This document shows, one piece after another, positions 33,002 to 44,092 of a DNA stretch of 64,000 bases. The translations under genes were made by a program, and so were the position numbers. Source of the stretch: Prostheceraeus crozeri. Lineage: Eukaryota; Platyhelminthes; Polycladida; Euryleptidae. The stretch spans positions 51,352-115,351 of the forward strand of contig CAJQUW010007257.1 in assembly GCA_907163375.1 (NCBI GenBank), read 5' to 3'. Under the pieces are notes generated by a model, which was not told the DNA's origin, did no database searches, and saw only the letters and a program-made list of their open reading frames with translations. Each line of letters opens with the position of its first letter. The first letter of the stretch is position 1.

Positions 33002-34335
33002 ATGGTTAACTACAATAATGCCAAGACGGCTTTCAAGCTCTGCGTTTGTGCAAAGATTTTTCGTAGTGACGCCTTCAAGAAACACTCTTGTGTAAATAAG
33101 CGAATGGTAGGGGGCATTCGATACTTTTGCAGCAGCCATAATGCATCTCGCCTTGTCGAGACGTTACCGGAGTGGCATGCGAAGCATAGCAGCTGCAGTC
33201 AACCAGAGCTGACTGAGGAGGCGAAGCAAAGTCTCTTCAGCTCAGAGTTAAAAGCTCTGGAGACTCAGTGCGCTGTCGAGGCTATCGCGTCACCAAAGCC
33301 TCCCTCATCTAGTGCACCAGCAAAGGCTCTCTCACCCACCCCGATTCTGGAGACTCAGTGTGCTGTCGAGTCTATCGCGTCAGCAGAGGTTCCTTCATCT
33401 AGCGTGCCAGCAAAGGCTCTCTCACCCACCCGATTGAGTCTTCTCCGAAGTCGAGTAAATCCTCCTCCTCCTCTAGCGATGAGTCGGCTACTAGTAGCAG
33501 CGACAGTGAGGAAGAGGAGGAGGAGGAAAAAGGCTCGACGAAGGCTGACCTAGTCGAGAGTGTCTACCTCGATAGCGAGGTAGAGGCGGTGAGGGAAGTT
33601 GACCTCGATAGCGAGGTGCAGCCGGCTAAGTTATCGAGCAGTGGTGGGATTGCGGCTCAATGTCGCAACTTCATTATGCGCCCACCACTGGTCGATAACT
33701 ATGACAAGTTGAAGAATGAGTTGGAGGTGTGGAAGAGGGACTGTTTCTTCTATAAAGCGAGTTCCGAGAACCTCTCGCGAGTCACTCAGGAGCTCAAGAA
33801 GACTCAAGCTAGTCTTTTTGAGAAAGAAGGAGAGCTCGATCGCGAGAGGTTCTCGCACCTCGCTAGTAAGGCTAGAGAAGAACAGCTCCTGATCGAGAGA
33901 GAGAGTCAAGAGAAGGAGTTGAGAAAGATGAGGGAGGAGTTGGAAGGGCTGCGAAAGCAGTTGGGGAAGGTGGTGGCGACTAATCAGGAGCTGCACCAAC
34001 AAGTGATGAGTAGCAGTACTCGACGATCAAGTCGCCTCCACATTCCCCTAGATAAGAAAGGACATGTGCCCGCAAGACCGCTCCTCTGTGAACGTGGCAG
34101 AGACTAAATGTGTTACAGCAGGGCTAAAAAAGGTATCGAATGCCTTCATTTTACATTCGACCATAAGGAGGCAATCACAGGATTCCTGTTCGAACCACGT
34201 CCGGAGAAGATCTGTAAGTTAAAACAAGTAACTTAGAGTTCAAGATGATAACTAACAACTTCTTTCTTTACAGATATCAAAGAGAAGCGTCCACCTGCTT
34301 CCGTCAACGAGCCGGAGGCGAAGCGGCAAGCTTGA
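33002..34335 (+). pseudogene. Gene A, left arm copy (frameshift and nonsense)
   Basis: Compared with the right-arm copy, one C is missing in the CACCC run at about 33430, which ends the first frame at 33553, and a nonsense TAA at 34105-34107 follows CERGRD. The N-terminal Cys/His module (KLCVCAKIF, FKKHSC, YFCSSH), a Ser/Pro-rich repeat (KALSPTP, twice), the coiled coil and exon 2 (34274-34335, after a 60-bp intron at 34214-34273) are otherwise recognisable. Confidence 0.85.
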
Positions 34336-34352
34336 GACCCATATTTTTTCAA

Positions 34353-34942
34353 TCATCCCGAGAATGAACCATCGGCTCTCTTAAGGGCCACCATGGGGCA
34401 AGACATGATAGAACCTCCTCGCGGTTTGCCCTGGGCAGTCTTCGGACTGGCGAATACTATCATTAAGTTGAATCTGCTATCAGTCAACTTGAACGTTGCA
34501 AATGAAGTTCGGTGTAATACTTCCTTTCGACGGGCGTTCCTGTAAAGGGCGGCGGTGAAACCCGTAGCTATGTATACCGCAAGGGACATTCGGCAATGGT
34601 CAATCTTGTTAAACCTCTCTGCGTCATGTTTGCAAGTGATTGCCTCTGTCTCAACGTAGTATGCATTCGCGCCAGGGCGACATTTAGCCAACTGTCGAAG
34701 GTTGCCTAAAACTTTCCATTGCATACGTTATGAGAACCATGAGTTCTACCTGTCTCTATCAATGAGACGAATTGATGAATGGATGAAATGGGAGGACACT
34801 CACGCGCCACACGCAACATAACACACTTCTCTCTTCCGTAGTCAAACAAGCTCTTTACACATGGATCGCAGTCGATTGCTATCCCTGTATCAGAAGTGTA
34901 AGCTATCTTAATTTTATTTAACACTATTTCATCTACCATCAT
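34353..34942 (-). CDS. Gene B, left arm copy, unknown function
   Basis: Two frames: a start part (MMVDEIVLNKIKIAYTSDTG, IDCDPCVKSL, ARECPP) and a second part (RQLAKCRPGANAYYV, CKHDAERFNKIDHC, LYRNARRKEVLH, KLTDSRFNLMIVFASP, ending DGSFSG). A 44-bp segment with GTAGAA at its 5' end and TTTTAG at its 3' end lies between them; removing it keeps the frame and removes the intervening stop. This suggests a very small intron and a protein of about 180 residues. The Cys/His residues may bind metal. The gene is convergent with gene A, 17 bp between the two stop codons. Confidence 0.6.
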
Positions 34943-34966
34943 CACCCATATGAAGTGTCATAAGAT

Positions 34967-35570
34967 TTACAAGTTAGACTAAGCGTTCTACTATTTGTAA
35001 ATGAAAGATATAGTTTCACCAGTTTACAAGTTAAAAATAAAGTTTCAATAGTGTGTACGTTAGAAATAAAGTTTTAGCTGTTTGTATATCAAAAACAAAG
35101 TTTCAAGAGTTTACAAGTTAGACTAAGCGTTCTACTATTTGTAAATGAAAGATATAGTTTCACCAGTTTACAAGTTAAAAATAAAGTTTCAATAGTGTGT
35201 ACGTTAGAAATAAAGTTTTAACTGTTTGTATATCAAAAACAAAGTTTCAAGAGTTTACAAGTTAAAAAATAAAGTTTCAATGGTGTATACGTTAGAAATA
35301 AAGTTTTAGCTGTTTGTATATCAAAATAAAGTTTCAAGAGTTTACAAGTTAGAAATAACGTTTCAATAGTGTATGCGTTAGAAATAAAGTTTTAGCTGTT
35401 TGTATATCAAAATAAAGTTTCAAGAGTTTACAAGTTAGAAATAAAGATTCAATAGTGTGTATGTTAGAAATAAAGGTATAACTGTTTGTAAAAATAAGAT
35501 CGCAAGATTTACTAGTTTACAAGTTAGACTAAGTGTAAATTAAAATAAAATTATAACTGTTCACGAGTTA
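34967..35570 (+). repeat. Short AT-rich satellite block, left arm
   Basis: The same family as the 1-7602 array, with GTTAGAAATAAAGTTTTAGC and GTTTACAAGTTA halves and the marker TTACAAGTTAGACTAAGCG. It separates gene B (minus) from the D and C genes (plus). Confidence 0.9.
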
Positions 35571-35872
35571 AAGCGTTGATGCAACGATGAACAATTAATA
35601 AGCTGAAAAGTTTTAGATTCACTTTAACATTACCATATGTTTACAGATAGAAATGTATCACAGCAAAGCTACTTCATGAGTTAGTTTGCCAGGAGTGTAT
35701 CATCTCAAACTTTTACTCCGTCGTTGAAATTTCATGACGACTTTTTGCTAGACGAAAGTTAACACCAGAGGAGCGCAGGGGTGGGTGGCTTAAAATACGC
35801 CTACAGCACTGAGAGAGTTGGAGTGCATGAGCTATGTACATTCTTTTGACGACGAGAGGAGCGATTTAGCCG
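35571..35872. other. Upstream region of ORF D, left arm
   Basis: About 300 bp without repeats. CTTAAAATACG at about 35788 corresponds to CATAAAATACG in the right arm, a possible TATA box. An alternative short frame opens at ATG 35827 (MSYVHSFDDERSDLADG) and runs 50 codons in another frame. Confidence 0.4.
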
Positions 35873-36265
35873 ATGGCGCAGGTAGTTTCCCAGAGCATGG
35901 AGGACATTGTTTAGGTGACTCTAAGGACGTATGTCGAGCTGCCTTCAGTGATAGGCTTCCAACTCATGATGAATGATGATATGCTTACGACCTACATTCA
36001 ACCATTGGTGTATGCCCACACCCTCCCCCACAACGAGCTTGTCTGCCACATTGTATTCATGAGTGTGGCTCAAAGTAGGAAATTGATTGATGAGACTTTG
36101 CTGAAATATCCAAGGCGCGTATTCAAGCATGGTCGCCTACTGTTGGAGTATTATTATCAATGGCGCGACGACACACATTTGCCCACCCGTGTTTTACCAC
36201 ACCTATCAACGGAAGAATACAATAGAGCTTTAGTCGAGACGGTGAAAGGAGACGATGAGCGCTAG
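35873..36265 (+). CDS. ORF D, left arm, unknown, 5' end unresolved
   Basis: From the ATG at 35873 (MAQVVSQSMEDIV) an in-frame TAG (35912-35914) precedes a clean stretch of 116 codons ending in TAG at 36263-36265. This stretch has VELPSVIGFQLM, HNELVCHIVFMSVAQSR, FKHGRLLLEYYYQW and HLSTEEYNRAL, and looks like a folded helical protein. Its real start may be an internal ATG (35966) or a spliced or shifted 5' part. Both arms carry the same structure. Not recognised. Confidence 0.4.
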
Positions 36266-36354
36266 CGGGTGAATGAAGCATCGGTGAGAGTGGGAATCAA
36301 CTTGATGCTATTCTCCAATGAGGATTGTTGTCTAATGAGAATCAAGCATTCCTT

Positions 36355-36362
36355 TATGAATA
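36355..36362 (+). promoter_or_regulatory. Gene C TATA box, mutated in left arm
   Basis: TATGAATA here; the right arm has TATAAATA at the mirror position (45708-45715). It lies about 100 bp before the gene C ATG. Confidence 0.6.
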
Positions 36363-36460
36363 GAGAGCCTTCCACAGTGAGAATCATTCCATCGTTGAAT
36401 CGTACAAGTGGCGGACGCACATTCTCTCTCTCTACATCCCTGTTATATTATCCAACTAAA

Positions 36461-37235
36461 ATGGTAAGTCGCTACTTTCCTCCCTCTCCTCCCTTGAACG
36501 TAAACTTAATACAATCTTTTTTATTTTCAGGCATCTTCTACATCTGCTGCACTAGTAGGACAAAATGGTGGCCAGACGTTACAAGGTTCGCTACAATCAG
36601 ATCATCTACAGCTGAGACCAGTGGAAGAAACAACAAAGGTACATAATCCTACACCGCTACAGCGTAAATTTAAACAAGTCTTGCGTCATGAGGATCACAG
36701 CGTAGTACTGCGAACGGGAATGCTCCCTTCCACTGATGTGAAGATATTGAGCAATCAGTATGGGGATTACATACTCATCCCCGTGAGTCCGTACATTCGC
36801 CACCAACTTGACATTATTGAAGAGTACATAACATTAAATATGGACATTCCTACTCCTCTTGCTCAAGAGTGGAAGGCGAGAGATGAAAAGGATACTCCCT
36901 ATAGAAGGATTTGGGATGGCAATCAAATTTGCCTACCATTATCACATTGGTGTAGTTATTATAAAAAGGATGGAGATCAATCAATACCCATCAGATGTGA
37001 TGAGCTCGGAGAAGGTACTTGGGATATCATTTTCAAAGTGAATGGACTATATTATGGTCAGCACAAGGATAACAAAATAGCCTCTCTCTCGATATACACT
37101 GAATCCATCCTATATATTCCAAAACCACCCAGCGTAGATGACATTATTGACGAAATCCTTAACGGGGATGGTACGAAGCGCAAGTCGGGCAAGAATGCTA
37201 CTTCCAAACGCAAGTCAAGGAAAGAGAATTGCTAA
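36461..37235 (+). CDS. Gene C, left arm: spliced, possible DNA-binding protein
   Basis: The first coding exon ends exactly at the ATG (36461-36463), then a 67-bp intron (36464-36530, GTAAGT...TTTTCAG), then exon 2 from 36531 (ASSTSAALVGQ) to 37235, about 236 residues. The same ATG|GTAAGT design is seen in polB. The core has YGDYILIPVSPYIRHQLD, WKARDEKDTPYRRIWDG, ICLPLSHWCSYY, GTWDIIFKVNGLYYG and SILYIPKPPSVDDIIDEIL, with a basic tail (KRKSGK, KRKSRKENC). A GTWDIIFKVNGLYY beta segment followed by a PPSVDD tail reminds me of viral single-stranded-DNA-binding proteins with an OB fold; this is weak. The basic tail suggests nucleic-acid binding or nuclear import. Confidence 0.65.
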
Positions 37236-37269
37236 TCCTTTCCTAACTCTACCCTATGACAATTCGCTT

Positions 37270-37395
37270 ATGTGCTTTGAGTGTCGTGGACGTGGTCTTA
37301 TTAGATACATTTTACTTCTTCGTTGCCATCATATCATTTGTGTATTTTGTCGTGAAAAGCATCGATGTAATTCTTCATTTTGTGATATGTTATAG
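37270..37395 (+). CDS. Small Cys/His ORF, left arm
   Basis: 41 codons with CFECRGRGL, LRCHHIICVFC, HRC and FCDML, i.e. CxxC...CHH...CxxC...C, like a small zinc ribbon or half RING. It may be an exon joined to neighbouring gene C or to the exonuclease gene, since it has no promoter of its own. Identical in both arms. Confidence 0.35.
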   Translation: MCFECRGRGLIRYILLLRCHHIICVFCREKHRCNSSFCDML

Positions 37396-37446
37396 AACGT
37401 TTCCTTAGATGTGTAATTTACGTTTTAGGCTTCTATCATCATTTTT

Positions 37447-37977
37447 ATGGATTGTGAAGGTGAACCTGTGCAGGAGCTCAGTGCTATTGCTATGAACAAT
37501 TGGACATATCAGATTGTTAGTGTCTATCATCAACATGCCAACTGCGATCCCAATGTTGATCAATGGGCGAGAAAACACATTCATGGACTTAATCTGAAAT
37601 ATTTGCAAGACTATGGCTTTTCTTGTGAGACTGCTCTTCTTATTGACTTTAAACGATGGTTAGCTGCTTTCAATGTTATACGCATTTTTTGTAATAATCC
37701 TGGTAAGGAGAGGAAAGTATTTCCCAATCTAGTCATTAATGATATTTTGCTCCCACCTTGGGATAGTAGAGTGAATCAACACTATCATGAAGTCACGAAA
37801 CGTTTTAAGGATTTGTGTGTTCCTATTTTGTCAGTTCGTTGTAGTAGCTACGTACATAACCAATGCTTCTTTCCTCCTTACCTCAACACTGCCAAAGTCC
37901 TATATGGTTATCATTGCTCGCTATATGACAGTTACCAGCTGTATCTATTTTATCTGTTTCAAACCATTGATTTGTAA
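37447..37977 (+). CDS. DEDDh-type (DnaQ-like) exonuclease, left arm
   Basis: 176 codons. Exo I is DCE at residues 2-4 (MDCEGEPVQEL); a KHIHGLN motif at 43-49; a possible Exo II FCNNPGKE with Glu88 in the acidic place; Exo III HCSLYDS with His156 and Asp161 (HxSxxD). These fit a DEDDh 3'-5' exonuclease fold, with a non-standard Exo II. The frame is open upstream to an acceptor-like TTTTAG (37428), adding a hydrophobic IIIF that would complete the first beta strand, so a 5' exon is likely. It could act in replication or processing of DNA ends; the role is inferred. Confidence 0.65.
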   Translation: MDCEGEPVQELSAIAMNNWTYQIVSVYHQHANCDPNVDQWARKHIHGLNLKYLQDYGFSCETALLIDFKRWLAAFNVIRIFCNNPGKERKVFPNLVINDILLPPWDSRVNQHYHEVTKRFKDLCVPILSVRCSSYVHNQCFFPPYLNTAKVLYGYHCSLYDSYQLYLFYLFQTIDL

Positions 37978-37999
37978 TGCATGCTTGTTACAGTTATTC

Positions 38000-38005
38000 A
38001 ATAAA
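38000..38005 (+). terminator. Polyadenylation signal after the exonuclease gene, left arm
   Basis: AATAAA 22 bp after the stop, before a non-repeat stretch and the satellite, whose units each add another AATAAA on this strand. Confidence 0.5.
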
Positions 38006-38135
38006 TGTTATTATGCGAAGAGTTGTTGTTATCATGCAACGGATGGGTTAGATGAAGGGTGATCATATCTTTTTCAAATGACTGTGAAACATTGATTTCC
38101 ATGATGAAGATTTAAACAGTTAGATTTGATGACGA

Positions 38136-40984
38136 ATAAGATTTACTAGTTTGCAAGTTAGACTAAGCGTTCTATTATTTGTAAAAAAAAGATATAGTTT
38201 CAACAGTTTACAGATTAAAAATAAAGTTTCAATAGTGTATGTGTTAGAAATAAAGTTTAAGCTGTTTCTATGTTAGAAATAAAATAAAGTTTCAAGAGTT
38301 TACAAGTTAAAATTAAAGTTTCAACAGTGTGTACGTTAGAAATAAAGTTACATCTGTTTGTAAAAATAAGATTGCGGGATTAAATAGTTTGTAAGTTAGA
38401 CTAAGCGTTCCACTATTTGTAAATGAAAGATATAGTTTCAACAGTTTACAGATTACAAAATAAAGTTTCAATAGTGTATATGTTAAAAATAAAGTTTAAG
38501 CTTTTTTTGTGTTAGAAATAAAATAAAGTTTCAACCGTTAACAAGTTAAAAATAAAGTTTCAGATTAAAATAAAGTTTCAATAGTGTGTATGATGGAAAT
38601 AAAGTTTAAGCGCTTTGTGCGTTAGAAATAAAGTTTCAACAGTGTGTACGTTAAGAATAAAGTTCTATCTGTTTATATGTTAGAAATAAAATAAAGTTTC
38701 ACCAGTTTAAAAGTTAAAAATAAAGTTTCAATAGTGTGTATGTTAGAAATAAAGTTTCAATAGTGTGTATGTTAAGAATAAAGTTTTATCTGTTTGTATG
38801 TTAGAAATAAAAAAAAGTTTCAACCGTTAACAAGTTAAAAATAAAGTTTCAGATTAAAATAAAGTTTCAATAGTGTGTATGATGGAAATAAAGTTTAAGC
38901 GCTTTGTGCGTTAGAAATAAAGTTTCAGCCGTTTACAAGTTAAAAATAAAGTTTCAACAGTGTGTACGTTAAGAATAAAGTTCTATCTGTTTATATGTTA
39001 GAAATAAAAATAAAGGTTCACCAGTTTACAAGTTAAGAATAAAGTTTTATCTGCTTGCATGTCAGAAATGAAATAAAGTTTCACCAGTTTAAAAGTTAAA
39101 AATAAAGTTTCAATAGTGTGTATGTTAGAAATAAAGTTTCAATAGTGTGTATGTTAAGAATAAAGTTTTATCTGTTTGTATGTTAGAATTAAGACAAAGT
39201 TTCAACCGTTTACAAGTTAAAAATAAAGTTTCAATAGTTAACACGTTAAAAATAAAGTTTCAATAGTGTGTATGTTAAGAATAAAGTTCTATCTGTTTAG
39301 ATGTTAGAAATAAAAATGAAGGTTCACCAGTTTACAAGTTAAGAATAAAGTTTTATCTGCTTGCATGTCAGAAATGAAATAAAGTTTCACCAGTTTAAAA
39401 GTTAAGAATAAAGTTTCAATAGTGTGTATGTTAAGAATAAAGTTCTATCTGTTTATATGTTAGAAAAAAAATGAAGTTTCGCCAGTTTACAAGTTAAGAA
39501 TAAATTTTATCTGCTTGTATGCTAGAAATGAAATAAAGTTTCACCAGTTTACAAGTTAAAAAATACAGTTTCAATAGTGTGTATGTTAGAAATAAAGTTT
39601 CAATAGTGTGTATGTTAAGAATAAAGTTTTATCTGTTTGTATGTTAGAAATAAAACAAAGTTTCAACCGTTAACAAGTTAAAAATAAAGTTTCAGATTAA
39701 AATAAAGTTTCAATAGTGTGTATGATGGAAATAATATATAAGCGCTTTGTGCGTTAGAAATAAAGTTTCAGCCGTTTACAAGTTAAAAATAAAGTTTCAA
39801 TAGTGTGTATGTTAAGAATAAAGTTCTATCTGTTTATATGTTAGAAATAAAATGAAGGTTCACCAGTTTACAAGTTAAGAATAAATTTTATCTGCTTGTA
39901 TGTTAGAAATAAAATAAAGTTTCACCGATTTACAAGTTAAAAAATAAAGTTTCAATAGTTAACACGTTAAAAATAAAGTTTCAATAGTGTGTATGTTAAG
40001 AATAAAGTTCTATCTGTCTGTATGTTAGAAATAAAATGAAGGTTCATCAGTTTCCAAGTTAAAAATAAAGTTTTATCTGTTTGTATGTTAGAAATAAAAC
40101 ATAGTTTCAACCGTTAACAAGTTAAAAATAAAGTTTCAATAGTTTGCGAGTTAAAACTAATGTTTCAATAGTGCGTATGTTAAGAATAAAGTTTTATCTG
40201 TTTGTATGTTAGAAATAAAATGAAGCTTCGCCAGTTTACAAGTTAAGAATAAAGTTTTATCAGCTTGTATGTTAGAAATAAAATGAAGTTTCACCAGTTT
40301 ACAAATTAAAAATAAAGTTTCAATAGTGTGTACGTTAGAAATAAAGTTTCAACCGTTTACAAGTTAAAATAAAGTTTCAACAGTGTCTACGTTAGAAATA
40401 AAGTTTTATCTGTTTGTAAAGTTTGATCGTAGGATTTACTAGTTTGCAAGTTAGACTCAGCATTCTACTAGTTGTAAATGAAAATATCGTTTCAACAGTT
40501 TACAGATTAAAATAAAGTTTCAATAGTGTGTATGATGGAAATAAAGTTTAAGCGCTTTGTGCGTTAGAAATAAAGTTTCAGCCGTTTACAAGTTAAAAAT
40601 AAAGTTTCAACAGTGTGTACGTTAGAAATAAAGTTTCAACAGTTTACAAGTTGAAAAATAAAGTTTCAACAGTGTGTACGTTAGAAATAAATGAAAGTAA
40701 GAACTTCATCGTATGAGTATTCAAAGCATGTTTTGTAAATCAAATGTGTATAGTCCTGACATGATAGAATCGCGTTAGAAATAAAGTTTCAGCCGTTTAC
40801 AAGTTAAAGATAAAGTTTCAACAGTGTGTACGTTAGAAATAAAGTTTTAGCTGTTTATATGTTAGAAACAAAATAAAGTTTCAACAGTGTGTACGTTAGA
40901 AATAAATGAAAGTAAGAACTTCATCGTATGAAAATTCAAAGCATGTTTTGTAAATCAAATGTGTGTAGTCCTGACATGATAGAA
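38136..40984 (+). repeat. AT-rich satellite array, left arm
   Basis: Same 29-31-bp units and markers as 1-7602 (GATTTACTAGTTTGCAAG at 38140 and 40433), but units are more varied. It contains two 80-bp blocks (40692-40772 and 40906-40986). AATAAA is on the + strand, the strand of the incoming genes. Confidence 0.95.
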
Positions 40985-41022
40985 TCAAATGAACTTGACA
41001 AACGCGTTGAACTTGACAAATG
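40977..41022. other. Centre of the palindrome
   Basis: 46 bp between the arms. It has two direct copies of GAACTTGACAAA (40991-41002 and 41009-41020) separated by CGCGTT, with an 8-bp AACGCGTT palindrome at 41001-41008. The arms begin within the 80-bp block on both sides. Confidence 0.85.
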
Positions 41023-41029
41023 TGTCAGG

Positions 41030-43934
41030 ACTACACACATTTGATTTACAAAACATGCTTTGAATTTTCATACGATGAAGTCCTTACTTTCATTTATTTC
41101 TAACGTACACACTGTTGAAACTTTATTTTTCAACTTGTAAACTGTTGAAACTTTATTTTGTTTCTAACATATAAACAGCTAAAACTTTATTTCTAACGTA
41201 CACACTGTTGAAACTTTATCTTTAACTTGTAAACGGCTGAAACTTTATTTCTAACGCGATTCTATCATGTCAGGACTATACACATTTGATTTACAAAACA
41301 TGCTTTGAATACTCATACGATGAAGTTCTTACTTTCATTTATTTCTAACGTACACACTGTTGAAACTTTATTTTTCAACTTGTAAACTGTTGAAACTTTA
41401 TTTCTAACGTACACACTGTTGAAACTTTATTTTTAATTTGTAAACGGCTGAAACTTTATTTCTAACGCACAAAGCGCTTAAACTTTATTTCCATCATACA
41501 CACTATTGAAACTTTATTTTAATCTGTAAACTGTTGAAACGATATTTTCATTTACAACTAGTAGAATGCTGAGTCTAACTTGCAAACTAGTAAATCCTAC
41601 GATCAAACTTTACAAACAGATAAAACTTTATTTCTAACGTAGACACTGTTGAAACTTTATTTTAACTTGTAAACGGTTGAAACTTTATTTCTAACGTACA
41701 CACTATTGAAACTTTATTTTTAATTTGTAAACTGGTGAAACTTCATTTTATTTCTAACATACAAGCTGATAAAACTTTATTCTTAACTTGTAAACTGGCG
41801 AAGCTTCATTTTATTTCTAACATACAAACAGATAAAACTTTATTCTTAACATACGCACTATTGAAACATTAGTTTTAACTCGCAAACTATTGAAACTTTA
41901 TTTTTAACTTGTTAACGGTTGAAACTATGTTTTATTTCTAACATACAAACAGATAAAACTTTATTTTTAACTTGTAAACTGATGAACCTTCATTTTATTT
42001 CTAACATACAGACAGATAGAACTTTATTCTTAACATACACACTATTGAAACTTTATTTTTAACGTGTTAACTATTGAAACTTTATTTTTTAACTTGTAAA
42101 TCGGTGAAACTTTATTTTATTTCTAACATACAAGCAGATAAAATTTATTCTTAACTTGTAAACTGGTGAACCTTCATTTTATTTCTAACATATAAACAGA
42201 TAGAACTTTATTCTTAACATACACACTATTGAAACTTTATTTTTAACTTGTAAACGGCTGAAACTTTATTTCTAACGCACAAAGCGTTTAAACATTATTT
42301 CCATCATACACACTATTGAAACTTTATTTTTAACTTGTTAACGGTTGAAACTTTGTTTTATTTCTAACATACAAACAGATAAAACTTTATTCTTAACATA
42401 CACACTATTGAAACTTTATTTCTAACATACACACTATTGAAACTTTATTTTTTAACTTGTAAACTGGTGAAACTTTATTTCATTTCTAGCATACAAGCAG
42501 ATAAAATTTATTCTTAACTTGTAAACTGGCGAAACTTCATTTTATTTCTAACATATAAACAGATAGAACTTTATTCTTAACATACACACTATTGAAACTT
42601 TATTCTTAACTTTTAAACTGGTGAAACTTTATTCTTAACTTTTAAACTGGTGAAACTTTATTTCATTTCTGACATGCAAGCAGATAAAACTTTATTCTTA
42701 ACTTGTAAACTGGTGAACCTTCATTTTTATTTCTAACATCTAAACAGATAGAACTTTATTCTTAACATACACACTATTGAAACTTTATTTTTAACGTGTT
42801 AACTATTGAAACTTTATTTTTAACTTGTAAACGGTTGAAACTTTGTCTTAATTCTAACATACAAACAGATAAAACTTTATTCTTAACATACACACTATTG
42901 AAACTTTATTTCTAACATACACACTATTGAAACTTTATTCTTAACTTGTAAACTGGTGAACCTTTATTTTTATTTCTAACATATAAACAGATAGAACTTT
43001 ATTCTTAACGTACACACTGTTGAAACTTTATTTTTAACTTGTAAACGGCTGAAACTTTATTTCTAACGCACAAAGCGCTTAAACTTTATTTCCATCATAC
43101 ACACTATTGAAACTTTATTTTAATCTGAAACTTTATTTTTAACTTGTTAACGGTTGAAACTTTGTTTTATTTCTAACATACAAACAGATAAAACTTTATT
43201 CTTAACATACACACTATTGAAACTTTATTTCTAACATACACACTATTGAAACTTTATTTTTAACTTTTAAACTGGTGAAACTTTATTTCATTTCTAGCAT
43301 ACAAGCAGATAAAACTTTATTCTTAACTTGTAAACTGGTGAACCTTTATTTTTATTTCTAACATATAAACAGATAGAACTTTATTCTTAACGTACACACT
43401 GTTGAAACTTTATTTTTAACTTGTAAACGGCTGAAACTTTATTTCTAACGCACAAAGCGCTTAAACTTTATTTCCATCATACACACTATTGAAACTTTAT
43501 TTTAATCTGAAACTTTATTTTTAACTTGTTAACGGTTGAAACTTTATTTTATTTCTAACACAAAAAAAGCTTAAACTTTATTTTTAACATATACACTATT
43601 GAAACTTTATTTTGTAATCTGTAAACTGTTGAAACTATATCTTTCATTTACAAATAGTGGAACGCTTAGTCTAACTTACAAACTATTTAATCCCGCAATC
43701 TTATTTTTACAAACAGATGTAACTTTATTTCTAACGTACACACTGTTGAAACTTTAATTTTAACTTGTAAACTCTTGAAACTTTATTTTATTTCTAACAT
43801 AGAAACAGCTTAAACTTTATTTCTAACACATACACTATTGAAACTTTATTTTTAATCTGTAAACTGTTGAAACTATATCTTTTTTTTACAAATAATAGAA
43901 CGCTTAGTCTAACTTGCAAACTAGTAAATCTTAT
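41030..43934 (-). repeat. AT-rich satellite array, right arm
   Basis: Mirror of 38136-40984 with about 71 bp net extra. AATAAA is on the minus strand. It holds 80-bp block copies at about 41023-41096 and 41256-41340. Confidence 0.95.
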
Positions 43935-44064
43935 TCGTCATCAAATCTAACTGTTTAAATCTTCATCATGGAAATCAATGTTTCACAGTCATTTGAAAAA
44001 GATATGATCACCCTTCATCTAACCCATCCGTTGCATGATAACAACAACTCTTCGCATAATAACA

Positions 44065-44070
44065 TTTATT
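44065..44070 (-). terminator. Polyadenylation signal after the exonuclease gene, right arm
   Basis: AATAAA on the minus strand, mirror of 38000-38005. Confidence 0.5.
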
Positions 44071-44092
44071 GAATAACTGTAACAAGCATGCA

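Larger units (their letters stand above)
29958..40976 (+). repeat. Left arm of the giant inverted repeat
   Basis: Matches 41023-51920 in reverse complement along its full length. In the gene region, mirror positions sum to 82070 or 82071. Confidence 0.95.

Noticed and set aside
35882-35914. 33-bp GTAGTT...TTTAG segment in ORF D as an intron
   Set aside because: Too short for splicing; left as an in-frame stop.
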